Shown: one piece after another, positions 1 through 7,259 of the stretch | Layout of the letters: the number at the start of each line of letters is the position of its first letter | How positions within the stretch are numbered: position 1 is the stretch's first letter | Origin: Pirellulales bacterium | Lineage (GTDB): Bacteria > Planctomycetota > Planctomycetia > Pirellulales > JADZDJ01 | Assembly (NCBI GenBank): GCA_035499655.1 | Contig: DATJYL010000012.1 | Coordinates: 1-32,525 of the forward strand | Length of the DNA: 32,525 nt | Direction: 5' to 3' | Position numbers and translations under genes: made by a program | The notes under the pieces: model-generated | What the model saw: the letters and a program-made list of their open reading frames with translations, nothing else | Databases searched by the model: none | Told to the model about the DNA's origin: nothing

Positions 1-1
1 C

Positions 2-616
2 AATGGCCATTTGACCTTTACTGGTGGTGTCGCGGGCGCCTGGACAACTGGCACTTTCCTGCGCATTAAAAACTGGGTGACTTCAAATCCCAGCAATCCG
101 TCGGCTTCCTCGGCGACATCGCCCTTGTATCTTGGTACCTCGGACGCCAGTCCTTCCAATTCAGTGTTTCAGCAAGATCTGCTTCAGATTCACTTTACAG
201 GTTACCTGACTGGTGCAGAGCAGGTATTCGGTACTGGAGAAATCGTGCCTAATAATTCCACCCAACTTCGTCTGGGCGATGTCGATGACAGCGGTCAGGC
301 AAATGCGGGTGATATTTTGCCCATGGAGCAGGCGCTGGCGAATTTGACTAATTATGAATCGCCATATAACGCCATGACTAATCCGTGGGGCAATCATTAT
401 GGCACAACGCTCGACGTGGCCGATTTGGAGGATATTCTCGATATCAACCAGGACGGGCTGATCACCAATGCGGACTTGCAGCTTTTTGTGTACGATTTGA
501 GCCATAACATCGCGCCCACTTACGCCGTGCCTGAGCCTTCGACCTTGGCTCTGGGATTTTTGGGGGCGGTTGGCTTGGTCAGCCTGGCGCGAAAGCGCCG
601 TCGGCCCGCTGCTTAA
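2..616 (+). CDS. PEP-CTERM sorted, dockerin-like protein (5' truncated)
   Basis: The reading frame is already open at the left edge (codons start at base 2), so the true start lies outside the window; a TTG at 11 is only an internal codon. Two EF-hand/dockerin-like calcium loops are visible: one reads DVDDSGQANAGD, the second DINQDGLITNAD about 50 residues later. The C-terminus carries a PEP-CTERM sorting tail: VPEPS, a hydrophobic stretch, then a basic end (ARKRRR). The tail is known to direct proteins to an exosortase-type system for cell-surface anchoring or release, so this is probably an extracellular or envelope protein. The specific role cannot be read from this fragment. It is convergent with the lipoprotein gene that ends at 659. 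Confidence 0.85.
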   Translation, partial: NGHLTFTGGVAGAWTTGTFLRIKNWVTSNPSNPSASSATSPLYLGTSDASPSNSVFQQDLLQIHFTGYLTGAEQVFGTGEIVPNNSTQLRLGDVDDSGQANAGDILPMEQALANLTNYESPYNAMTNPWGNHYGTTLDVADLEDILDINQDGLITNADLQLFVYDLSHNIAPTYAVPEPSTLALGFLGAVGLVSLARKRRRPAA

Positions 617-658
617 CGAGCAGTCGGGTTGCCATGAACGCATCACAACTCATCGGTC

Positions 659-1291
659 TTACGGCGACGACGCATTGATCGCCGTGCCGTAGGCCGATCC
701 CCCTGGGGCACTGCTTGGCAACGTATTGCTTGTGGGCAGCGGTGCAGCAGGAATCGGCGCCAACGGCGCCATGCCGCTTGATGCCGGCGCTACAGCGGGC
801 GAAGTGGTTCCCAGCGGCGGCGCCGTCGCCCCGCCCGGCAAATAAACTGCGCCCGGCGGAGGCGCGGCACCGCCCGGTGATGCTCCCGGCGGATAAACAA
901 TCGGCGCTCCGGCCGGTGCGGCGCCAAGCGGATAAACCGCCGGTGCAGGCGCGCTGCCCGCCGGATAGGAGTAATACGGCGCCGGAGGATACGCGGCGGC
1001 CGGCGGATACGCACTGGCCGGCGGTCCAGCGGCAGGCCCGGCGATAAACGGCTGCAGCTTGGTCTCGTCGGGATTGGCCCGAGGATTTGTATAATCCCGC
1101 GGACGCGCCCCGGTCATGTCCCCTCCCACGGTCGGATCGGGATATGGATCGAACTTTTTAGCGACCGCCACCTGGTACGCTTGCGAACCCGGATTGCACA
1201 GCGTCGGCAAATCGGTGTTGGCGCAACCGGCCAGTGCGCAGACCAGCGGCAGCCAACATGGCGCGAACTCAAAGCGGCGCGGCGGCGACAT
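659..1291 (-). CDS. Proline/alanine-rich lipoprotein, function unknown
   Basis: The 210-residue protein starts with a lipoprotein signal peptide ending in a lipobox (ALAGC, Cys23), so it should be lipid-anchored in the envelope. Residues 24-90 form a short polar region with NTDLPTLCNPGSQAYQVAVAKKFDPYPDP. The rest, from about residue 84, is a low-complexity repeat of Pro, Ala, Gly and Tyr (YPPA, YPPG, YPLG units), likely extended and unstructured. A good ribosome binding site (AGGAG, about 7 bases before the ATG at 1291) supports the start. No enzymatic domain is recognised. Similar Pro/Tyr-rich tails occur in planctomycete envelope proteins, but the family is not identified. Confidence 0.75.
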   Translation of the reverse strand: MSPPRRFEFAPCWLPLVCALAGCANTDLPTLCNPGSQAYQVAVAKKFDPYPDPTVGGDMTGARPRDYTNPRANPDETKLQPFIAGPAAGPPASAYPPAAAYPPAPYYSYPAGSAPAPAVYPLGAAPAGAPIVYPPGASPGGAAPPPGAVYLPGGATAPPLGTTSPAVAPASSGMAPLAPIPAAPLPTSNTLPSSAPGGSAYGTAINASSP

Positions 1292-1526
1292 CAGTGACTC
1301 CTAAGCATTGGGCAACGATGCGCGCTTGGACGAGGAGCGAGATTACTGCCGCGCATCGATGTGCAGCTCAATAAGGGGCGGAATTTTAGTCTCGCGGCAG
1401 CGCCTTAGCCAGAGCGGTTCCCGTTGGCAATCCACTGCTGGCACGTCGACCCGTCCCCTTGGAATGTCCTGATTTGACACACCGATATCAATCGGCGGTT
1501 TCAGGGAATGGGTCGTGCGGCCCGGC
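1292..1526. other. Gene-free gap upstream of the lipoprotein
   Basis: No convincing coding sequence lies here. The stretch must hold the promoter of the minus-strand lipoprotein gene, but no good -35/-10 pair was found. A small dyad (CCGAT, 4-base loop, ATCGG) is present around 1481-1494. The right end of the gap is occupied by the palindromic repeat that begins at 1527. Confidence 0.4.
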
Positions 1527-1640
1527 TAGAGATCGTCTCACGATCATGTAGCGGCCCCGGCGCGCCGGGGTCCCCAGCCGCTGAGGATCCCGGCGCGCCG
1601 GGACCACTATATCCGCTACACGTTCGTGGGATGCGCTCTA
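1527..1640. repeat. Palindromic dispersed element, copy A (TAGAG...CTCTA ends)
   Basis: This 114-base GC-rich element starts TAGAGATCGT and ends GATGCGCTCTA, giving 5-base inverted termini. Inside are nested dyads: an outer GTAGCGG/CCGCTAC pair and two GGCGCGCC-centred hairpins. Copy C at 3559-3662 is nearly identical over its first 60 bases and last 30 bases. The right terminus (CTA on the plus strand) is the TAG stop codon of manA. The strong hairpins sit just after manA and could act as a transcription stop or RNA-stability element, but there is no T-run. Confidence 0.75.
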
Positions 1641-2609
1641 AGGCAGATAAATATCCAGCACCGTGGCGGATTGTTTGGGGGTCAGCAGGCAAGGCGCCAG
1701 CGCGGCCGGCAAAAGCATGGTTTGGCCGCGCGCTAGCGGCGCGCCGGATGGATCGCCCGCCGCCTCAATTTCTCCCTCAATCACCGCCACAAGATGAAAC
1801 TGCCCGTCGCCGCCGACAGGTTCCGGCCGGCTGAACCGCCAGCGATCGAGCACGAACTTGTCGCACGTCACCAGCCGCTGCACGTGCGGCCGCTCCGTCG
1901 GCCGCGGCGACTGCGGTGTTAACGGTCCCAGCTTGTAATCAATGGCGGCCAGCGCCTGATCGACGTGCAGGGGTCGCGGCCGGCCATCGGGGCCCAGGCG
2001 GTTCCAATCGAACAAACGGAACGTGGCGTCGCTGGATTGTTGAATTTCGGCAATGACTAACCCCGCTCCCAATGCATGAACGGCCCCAGCCGGCAGGAAC
2101 AAGCAATCGCCCGGCTGAGGTTGAAAACGATACAAACACAATTCGCAGGCGCCGCGCTGCACTTCGCGTTCCAGGGCATGCCGATCGAAGCCGCGCTTCA
2201 GCCCGGCATAAATCACGCTGCCCGGCTCGGCGGCCAACACCACCCAGGCTTCGGTTTTGCCGAAGTCGGGCGGGTTCAGCCGGGCTGCTTGTTCATCGTC
2301 CGGATGCACCTGGACTGACAGCGTTTTTTCGCAATCCAAGAATTTGAACAGCAGCGGAAATCGCGGCTGCGGATGATGTCGTCCCAATAGCTCCAGGCCG
2401 TGTGCCTGCATCAATTCGTTCAGCGAAGTTCCGGCCAAGGGTCCGGCTGCCACGCGGCTTTGATCGGCCGCTCGATCGACCACTTCCCAGCTTTCGGCGT
2501 AATCGTTCCCTTCGCCCAGGGGCTTGCCCAACAGCGTGCCCAACTTGCGGCCGCCCCATAGGTAACGGCGCAACAGCGGTTCAAAGCGTAAAGGGTACAG
2601 GGGGGCCAT
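1638..2609 (-). CDS. manA: Mannose-6-phosphate isomerase, type I (short, Bacillus-like form)
   Basis: It interconverts mannose 6-phosphate and fructose 6-phosphate in the cytoplasm, linking glycolysis to mannose-containing glycans. The 323-residue length fits the short bacterial class I enzyme. Zinc ligands of the cupin fold are visible: Gln100 and His102 in SVQVHPDDE, Glu120 in KTEAW, His178 in PAGAVHALG. The substrate-side motif ATFRLFDWNR (about residues 195-204) is also present. I chose the ATG at 2609 (MAPLYPLRF) because the family begins with a PL.F.P.....WGG pattern; an upstream start at 2651 would add 14 poorly conserved, His-rich residues. The TAG stop lies within the end of a dispersed palindromic repeat. 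Gene context does not suggest an operon with the next gene beyond simple co-direction (45 bases). Confidence 0.93.
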   Translation of the reverse strand: MAPLYPLRFEPLLRRYLWGGRKLGTLLGKPLGEGNDYAESWEVVDRAADQSRVAAGPLAGTSLNELMQAHGLELLGRHHPQPRFPLLFKFLDCEKTLSVQVHPDDEQAARLNPPDFGKTEAWVVLAAEPGSVIYAGLKRGFDRHALEREVQRGACELCLYRFQPQPGDCLFLPAGAVHALGAGLVIAEIQQSSDATFRLFDWNRLGPDGRPRPLHVDQALAAIDYKLGPLTPQSPRPTERPHVQRLVTCDKFVLDRWRFSRPEPVGGDGQFHLVAVIEGEIEAAGDPSGAPLARGQTMLLPAALAPCLLTPKQSATVLDIYLP

Positions 2610-2654
2610 GTCGGGTATTGTTCGATGGTGAATGTGGTGCCCGCCGATCATGCC

Positions 2655-2825
2655 TTACTGCCGCGCGTAGCCTTCCAAAATGCGGCCGATCCAAAACGCC
2701 GACACCGCCGCCACGAGCATCAACAACATTTGTCCCAGCGTAATGGCCCCTTGTAGTTGCAGCACGATCGACAAGGGAGGCAACACCAATCCGACAATTT
2801 GCAATAAACGGCCAAAACTTGCCAT
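2655..2825 (-). CDS. Small membrane protein, unknown function
   Basis: A 56-residue protein with two likely membrane helices: residues 8-25 (LQIVGLVLPPLSIVLQLQ) and 29-46 (GQMLLMLVAAVSAFWIG), ending in a short basic tail. It lies 45 bases upstream of manA on the same strand. The frame stays open further upstream to 3113, but that extension runs through palindromic repeat copy B and lacks any protein-like character, so the ATG at 2825 is preferred. No good ribosome binding site is visible, which lowers confidence. The protein family is not recognised. Confidence 0.55.
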   Translation of the reverse strand: MASFGRLLQIVGLVLPPLSIVLQLQGAITLGQMLLMLVAAVSAFWIGRILEGYARQ

Positions 2826-2890
2826 GGCGAAGGTCCGGGCCAAAGTGGATGGTTCGATGTGTGCCGGTCGACCGGCGGAATCCAGGGCGC

Positions 2891-2979
2891 ATTTAAGCCG
2901 TTGTAGCGGTCGCTGTCGCCAGCGACCTACAAGCTGCTGCGGACAGCCGGCGCTACATTGACAAGGGATGCGCTCTAAA
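2891..2979. repeat. Palindromic dispersed element, copy B (diverged)
   Basis: This is a diverged relative of copies A and C. It keeps the right terminus GGGATGCGCTCTA and the GTAGCGG start of the dyad, but its hairpins differ (for example TGTAGCGGTCGCTG pairing with CAGCGACCTACA). The left terminus is not clearly conserved (TTTAAG instead of TAGAG). It lies in the divergent gap between the small membrane protein gene and the DUF983 gene. Confidence 0.55.
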
Positions 2980-3033
2980 AGGTCCTGCAAAACCAGCGGA
3001 TTGTCATCATAATGTGCTGGGGACAATCGTGCC

Positions 3034-3561
3034 ATGAGCCTACCAAATTCCACTCTGCCGCCCGACGATCCAATTCGCCAGCCCGCCGCAGACGCTTGCG
3101 CACCGACCGGCAAAAATATCGATTCTGCCGCTGGTGTTCACCCCGCCGCAGCGAGTTCGCTCGTGACGCTGTTGTGGCGGGCCGTTCGCCTGCGCTGCCC
3201 GGTTTGCGGCCAGGGGAAATTATTTCGTGGCTGGTTCACCATGTACCCGCGCTGCGAGCAGTGCCACTTTCGCTTCGAACGCAGCCCCGGTTATTGGTTG
3301 GGGTCGATTTTCGTGAACTACGGGCTCACGGCGCTGATTGTGACCGCGGCCTATTTTGCACTGTTCTTCACCGAAGCGCTGCCGCCAGACTGGATCATGC
3401 GTTTGCTGTTGGCTTTTTGCCTGTTGTTTCCGCTGTGGTTTTTTCGCTATGCCCGCGGCATTTGGATCAGCGTCGATTTGTATTTCGATCCTGAGCCGGC
3501 GACGAAACTTGTGTCGGCCAAAAAAGCGGAAACCTCAGCTTCATCTCCACCGCAAGTTTAG
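3034..3561 (+). CDS. DUF983 family zinc-ribbon membrane protein
   Basis: The 175-residue protein has a Pro/Ala-rich head (1-45), then a zinc-ribbon with two Cys pairs, CPVC (55, 58) and CEQC (74, 77), in the DUF983 signature RCPVCGQGKLFRGWFTMYPRC. Two membrane helices follow (about residues 88-113 and 119-140). DUF983 proteins are often encoded beside cytochrome oxidase genes, and this gene converges on the end of such an operon here, so a link to oxidase biogenesis is plausible but inferred. Its TAG stop is formed by the first three bases of palindromic repeat copy C. Confidence 0.85.
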   Translation: MSLPNSTLPPDDPIRQPAADACAPTGKNIDSAAGVHPAAASSLVTLLWRAVRLRCPVCGQGKLFRGWFTMYPRCEQCHFRFERSPGYWLGSIFVNYGLTALIVTAAYFALFFTEALPPDWIMRLLLAFCLLFPLWFFRYARGIWISVDLYFDPEPATKLVSAKKAETSASSPPQV

Positions 3562-3662
3562 AGATCGTCACACGATCATGTAGCGGCCCCGGCGCGCCGG
3601 GGTCCCCAGCCGCTGAGGACAGCGGCCACTACATCCGCTACACGTTCGTGGGATGCGCTCTA
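3559..3662. repeat. Palindromic dispersed element, copy C (TAGAG...CTCTA ends)
   Basis: This 104-base copy sits in the convergent gap between the DUF983 gene and the last gene of the respiratory operon. It has the same ends as copy A (TAGAGATCGT and GATGCGCTCTA) and the same left hairpin. The central part is shorter: the second GC hairpin of copy A is replaced by CAGCGGCCACTAC. The first TAG is the stop of the DUF983 gene, and the other end lies 8 bases from the stop of the 3671-4093 gene. A role as a two-way terminator is possible. Confidence 0.75.
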
Positions 3663-3670
3663 GTGCGGCC

Positions 3671-4093
3671 CTATACTTCCACCAGTTCGCGAGGGTTTGA
3701 ATTGCAGCTTTCCGTGACGCCGCTTTCGGCATGCTCAGCGGTTGGAAACGGTTCGGCAGCGGCCGCGGCCGGCAACAGCGGCTTGTTCGGCGCGGACGTT
3801 CCACCAGAATTTTGGGCGGCATTGCGAGCCCGGGCCTTTTTCACTTCCCAATACATGTACCCGCAAAAGCAGGCGAAAATGGTGTACGGCATGCCCATCA
3901 TGAACAAGATGCTGTAGAAGTAGCCCTTCACCATGTGCTCGTGTTCCGGATCGTTGGCGGCCGCGGCTTCGCTGCAGGTGGGGCAAGCCCAAACTGTGTG
4001 GACCGTGGAAAATATGGCCGCCAACGCGATCAGGAGCGGCGCAAAACGGCGGACGAAAAACGTGGCGTTCGTGCGTTTCATGGTTCGCTTCAT
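3671..4093 (-). CDS. CPxC membrane protein at the end of the oxidase operon
   Basis: The 140-residue protein begins with a signal-like hydrophobic segment (residues 15-35) followed at once by WACPTC (Cys37, Cys40), which would lie outside the membrane. A second helix (about residues 57-82) contains ACFCGYMYW, and a charged Ala/Pro/Ser-rich tail follows. A periplasmic CPxC next to SCO and DUF420 genes suggests copper or thiol handling during oxidase assembly; this is inference. It starts 9 bases after the DUF420 stop. An alternative start four codons in (ATG at 4081) gives the same signal and has a better purine-rich leader. The family is not known to me by name. Confidence 0.7.
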   Translation of the reverse strand: MKRTMKRTNATFFVRRFAPLLIALAAIFSTVHTVWACPTCSEAAAANDPEHEHMVKGYFYSILFMMGMPYTIFACFCGYMYWEVKKARARNAAQNSGGTSAPNKPLLPAAAAAEPFPTAEHAESGVTESCNSNPRELVEV

Positions 4094-4102
4094 TTTATTC
4101 GT

Positions 4103-4588
4103 TTAGTCTTGCGACTGGACCGTGGCTGGCCCCTTGATTGTATCGTCTTGCCGGCTGGGCGGGTAGAGATGATACAGCATGAAATAAATCAACACCCCGG
4201 TGATCGAAACGTACAGCCAAATCGGAAACGTCCATTGGGCCCAGCGGCGATGTGCCATACGCCGATCGCACAGGCCGAGGTAAATGGTTCGTCCCGCCAA
4301 CACCGGCACCGTGGCCGCCAGAATCACGTGGCTGATCAGCATTGCGTAATACACAGTGCGAACAGGTTGCGGACCGCCGAACACGGTATGCCATGTTTTC
4401 ATCGCGTGGTACGTCAGGTAGCACGCCAAGAACAGCATCGACACGCCGAACGCCGACAGCATCACCCGTTTGTGGGCCACCTCGCGCCGCCGTTTGATTA
4501 ACCAATAACCGACCAACAACAGCACGGTGGCCGTGGCGTTGAGCGAAGCGTTGACAGTGGGCAGGTATTCGATCACGCGGCAGCACAA
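4103..4588 (-). CDS. DUF420 membrane protein (CtaM/YozB-like oxidase assembly factor)
   Basis: The sequence matches DUF420: LPTVNASLNATATVLLL at the N-terminus, a conserved HKRVMLSAF loop, a His-containing second helix (YHAMKTWH), and a third segment with YYAMLISHVILA. Four to five membrane helices span about residues 12-150. In Bacillus subtilis the DUF420 protein CtaM is needed to make an active heme-copper oxidase, which fits this position after SCO and the oxidase genes. The longest frame uses a TTG at 4588; a GTG four codons downstream (4576) also fits the family's usual start. A 36-base gap separates it from the SCO gene. Confidence 0.85.
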   Translation of the reverse strand: MCCRVIEYLPTVNASLNATATVLLLVGYWLIKRRREVAHKRVMLSAFGVSMLFLACYLTYHAMKTWHTVFGGPQPVRTVYYAMLISHVILAATVPVLAGRTIYLGLCDRRMAHRRWAQWTFPIWLYVSITGVLIYFMLYHLYPPSRQDDTIKGPATVQSQD

Positions 4589-4624
4589 GCAGCTTTCGAA
4601 TGAGGATATAAGTATGCAACGGGT

Positions 4625-5314
4625 TTATTTCACAGGTTGATCGGCTGCGGAGCCATCGGTTTCGGCCGCGGGAGCAGCATCCGGCGTCGGTTTTTCGTCC
4701 AACAATTGTCGGATTTGCGTTCGCAACTCCTCGACTTTAGCCGGGTCGAGCATATCGAAGCTGTTGCGGATTTTGCCGTCGCGATCGATCAACAACGCCC
4801 GATTCAGGTGCGAGCCTTCCTGCACATATTGCAAAAACACATCGCGCCCAATGCGTTTGATATATTCCAAATCGCCGGTCAAAAACACCCAGCGGTAAGG
4901 ATCGGCCGGAAAGCGGTCGGCGTAACGCGTCAGCACTTCGGGCGAATCGTTCCGCGGATCGCAGGTGATGCTGACCAAACGCAAATCGGTGTCTTTGAAT
5001 TCGTCTTGAATTTTCTTCAGCGCCTGGTTTTGCTGCCAGCACGGTCCGGGGCAACTGGCGAAGAAAAAGCTGCCGATCCATACGTGCCCTTTGAGTTCCT
5101 GAGAATCGAACTCCCGGCCGCTGCGCTCGATAAGTTTGAAATCTTTGATGCGCGGGCCCGGCGGCGGCGCAGGCGGATAGTTGCTTTGCCAGGCCGGCGC
5201 GCTCACGTGGCGCGGCTCGGCCGTCTGAAAGGTCCGCCATGCCACCCACGACCCGTATGCGGCGGAACTGACCAGGGCCAGGGTCACCCAAAACGCCAAG
5301 GCTTTGCTTTTCAT
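4625..5314 (-). CDS. sco1: SCO1/SenC-type copper chaperone
   Basis: The 229-residue protein has an N-terminal membrane anchor (about residues 6-24) and a thioredoxin-fold SCO domain facing the periplasm. The copper ligands are visible: Cys88 and Cys92 in ASCPGPC and His169 in GSHLNR. SCO proteins deliver copper to, or reduce, the CuA site of oxidase subunit II, which is encoded in the same operon. The ATG at 5314 is favoured by GGAG seven bases upstream and by the ATGA overlap with the ABC permease stop. The C-terminal 20 residues are an acidic Ala/Pro tail. Confidence 0.93.
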   Translation of the reverse strand: MKSKALAFWVTLALVSSAAYGSWVAWRTFQTAEPRHVSAPAWQSNYPPAPPPGPRIKDFKLIERSGREFDSQELKGHVWIGSFFFASCPGPCWQQNQALKKIQDEFKDTDLRLVSITCDPRNDSPEVLTRYADRFPADPYRWVFLTGDLEYIKRIGRDVFLQYVQEGSHLNRALLIDRDGKIRNSFDMLDPAKVEELRTQIRQLLDEKPTPDAAPAAETDGSAADQPVK

Positions 5315-6243
5315 GTTGCATCTCCGATCGAACGAACCGATGCCACGCGCCAGGCCAGGGCGAACATGGCACACACAAACACCAGCGTCACCAGCGCGCT
5401 AAACCACGCCGACGGCAATCCGGCCAAGACGGCTTCTTTGACCGCGGGATCGGCCCCCCAGTATAAAATTCGCCGCAGAAGGGCCAGGCAATACGTCAGC
5501 GGATTGAAGCACACGATCCAACCGATCCAATTATTGCCCGGCGGTGCAAACGCCCCGGACAACAACCACATGGGCAGCAAAAACACCATCATGATGGCGT
5601 GAAACCCCTGCGTCGATTGCATGGGCCACGCGATCGCCAGCCCCAGCGAAGTGAGCGCGATCCCGATCACAAACAACAGCACCAGCACCGCCGGCACCGT
5701 CAGCAGCGTCAGCGGCACCTTCAGCGTGAAGCACAGCAGCATAAACACGGCGGCATGGGCCAGCGCAATCAGCGCGCCCCCCAACACTTTGCCGATGACG
5801 ACCGACCACCGCGGCACCGGCGCCACCAAGACCGATTGCAAAAACCCTTCGCGCCGATCTTCAATCACCGAAATCGTGGCGAAAATCGCCGTGAACAAAA
5901 TGATCATCACCAGCGTGCCCGGGAAAAAATATTGAGCGTAGGACACCGTCACGAGACTATCCGTAATAGCGCCAGATCCAGCGGCCAGGGTGTTTTGCCC
6001 CACCGCGCCGCCGGCGTTCATTTGGAACGACGACCCCAGCAGCCCGCTCAGCAAAATCCAAAAAATAATCGGCTGACCCAGCGCCGCAAACACCCGGTTG
6101 CCTTGCCGGATGAAGCGCACCCATTCGCGGCGGCACAGCGTCCACGCCGCCAACCACGGGCGGGGCCGAATGCTCGCCAGCGGCAGCGCGGCTGCGGAGC
6201 GGTCCGCTTCGGTCGTGTTTAAGGGTGAAGTGGCAGTGCTCAT
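5311..6243 (-). CDS. ABC-2 type transporter permease
   Basis: A 310-residue ABC-2 membrane protein with about six helices. The N-terminal cytosolic part includes WTLCRREWVRFIRQ, followed by the first helix (FAALGQPIIFWILLSG). The typical ABC-2 stretch with SVIEDRREGFLQSVLVAP and the later MWLLSGAFAP and FNPLTYCLALLR are present. It pairs with the ATPase gene just upstream (50-base gap) and overlaps the SCO gene by ATGA. The substrate is unknown; genes of this class near oxidase assembly factors suggest heme, copper-site or lipid handling, but drug/export pumps (DrrAB/NatAB type) look alike. The frame is open further upstream, but the ATG at 6243 is the first sensible start. Confidence 0.9.
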   Translation of the reverse strand: MSTATSPLNTTEADRSAAALPLASIRPRPWLAAWTLCRREWVRFIRQGNRVFAALGQPIIFWILLSGLLGSSFQMNAGGAVGQNTLAAGSGAITDSLVTVSYAQYFFPGTLVMIILFTAIFATISVIEDRREGFLQSVLVAPVPRWSVVIGKVLGGALIALAHAAVFMLLCFTLKVPLTLLTVPAVLVLLFVIGIALTSLGLAIAWPMQSTQGFHAIMMVFLLPMWLLSGAFAPPGNNWIGWIVCFNPLTYCLALLRRILYWGADPAVKEAVLAGLPSAWFSALVTLVFVCAMFALAWRVASVRSIGDAT

Positions 6244-6293
6244 GGATTGTTTGTGTCGTATTTTGCTCGATGGTGCAGTTTTCAGGCAGCGTT

Positions 6294-7259
6294 TTAGTGC
6301 CGCCGCTTTTTCTTGGGCGGTTCCTCTTCTTCCACGGTTTCCAGCCGGTGCCCGGTGCGGTCGATAAACACATCTTCCAGCGTCGGCTTGCCCAGCGTGA
6401 TGGCGCTGATTTGCCCAGGAAACGCTTCGACGAGCCGAGCAACCCACTGATGCCCCTCCGGCATCTCCAGCCGCACGTTCCCTTCCATCACGCCGGCAGT
6501 GCATCCGAAGCGATCGCGAATCCCTTCCGCCAACGCTTCCGGCGAGGCGCTTTGAATCGTAATGGCGTCGCCCCCCACGGTCGAACGCAAAGCGTCGGGC
6601 TTATCCAGCGCGACAAGCTTTCCGCGGTCCAAAATCGCTATACGGTCAGCCTTATCGGCTTCTTCCAGCAGATGCGTGGTCAGCACCACGGTCACGCCAT
6701 CCTGCTGGCGCAGTTGGTGCAAATAACTCCAGACGTCGCTGCGGGCCGCCGGATCCAACCCCGTGCTGGGCTCATCGAGCAGCAATAACTGCGGACGGTG
6801 CAACAGCCCTTTGGCTAATTCCACGCGCCGCCGCAGGCCGCCGGAAAGCGTTTCCACCCGGTCGCGCACCCGGTCGGTCAGCCGAAAGCGTTCCAGCAAT
6901 GTTTGGCTGCGGCGGGCCAAATCCGCGCCGCTCAATCCGTATAAATGCCCCTGATGCAGCAGATTTTCCCCTACCGTCAGTTTCCGATCGACGCTGGCAG
7001 ATTGAAACACCACGCCGATGTGGGCGCGAATTTCGCCGATTTGCCGCTGCAAATTAAATCCCAGGACTTCGGCTTCCCCTTGTTGCAGCGGCAACAGCGT
7101 GCTGAGCAAGCGAAACAGCGTCGATTTTCCTCCGCCGTTGGGTCCCAAAAACACAAACACTTCGCCGGCCGCTATTTCAAACGAAACGTCGTTTAGCGCG
7201 TGCCGCTGGCCATACCAGTGGTTCACTCCGTCGACGCGAATGGCGGGCAAATGGTTCAT
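6294..7259 (-). CDS. ABC transporter ATP-binding protein
   Basis: A 321-residue ATPase of the DrrA/NatA type that should power the ABC-2 permease encoded next. Visible motifs: Walker A GPNGGGKST (39-47), Q-loop Gln86 in VVFQSAS, signature LSGGLRRRVELAKG (138-151), Walker B LLLLDEP (158-164) and the switch His196 in TTHLLEEAD. A roughly 100-residue C-terminal domain follows, ending in a run of acidic then basic residues (EEEEPPKKKRRH). The ATG at 7259 overlaps the ctaF stop as ATGA, indicating coupled translation with the oxidase subunit. Confidence 0.95.
   Translation of the reverse strand: MNHLPAIRVDGVNHWYGQRHALNDVSFEIAAGEVFVFLGPNGGGKSTLFRLLSTLLPLQQGEAEVLGFNLQRQIGEIRAHIGVVFQSASVDRKLTVGENLLHQGHLYGLSGADLARRSQTLLERFRLTDRVRDRVETLSGGLRRRVELAKGLLHRPQLLLLDEPSTGLDPAARSDVWSYLHQLRQQDGVTVVLTTHLLEEADKADRIAILDRGKLVALDKPDALRSTVGGDAITIQSASPEALAEGIRDRFGCTAGVMEGNVRLEMPEGHQWVARLVEAFPGQISAITLGKPTLEDVFIDRTGHRLETVEEEEPPKKKRRH

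Noticed and set aside
1508-1834. Frames reading PGAPGSPAAEDPGAPGP across the repeat
   Set aside because: These collagen-like strings are the GGCGCGCC palindromes of the dispersed element read as protein.
2826-3113. N-terminal extension of the small membrane protein to 152 residues
   Set aside because: The extension crosses a palindromic repeat and overlaps the DUF983 start; no protein-like features.
4637-5602. Plus-strand frame of 321 codons
   Set aside because: Antisense to SCO and the ABC permease, with shadow-type composition.
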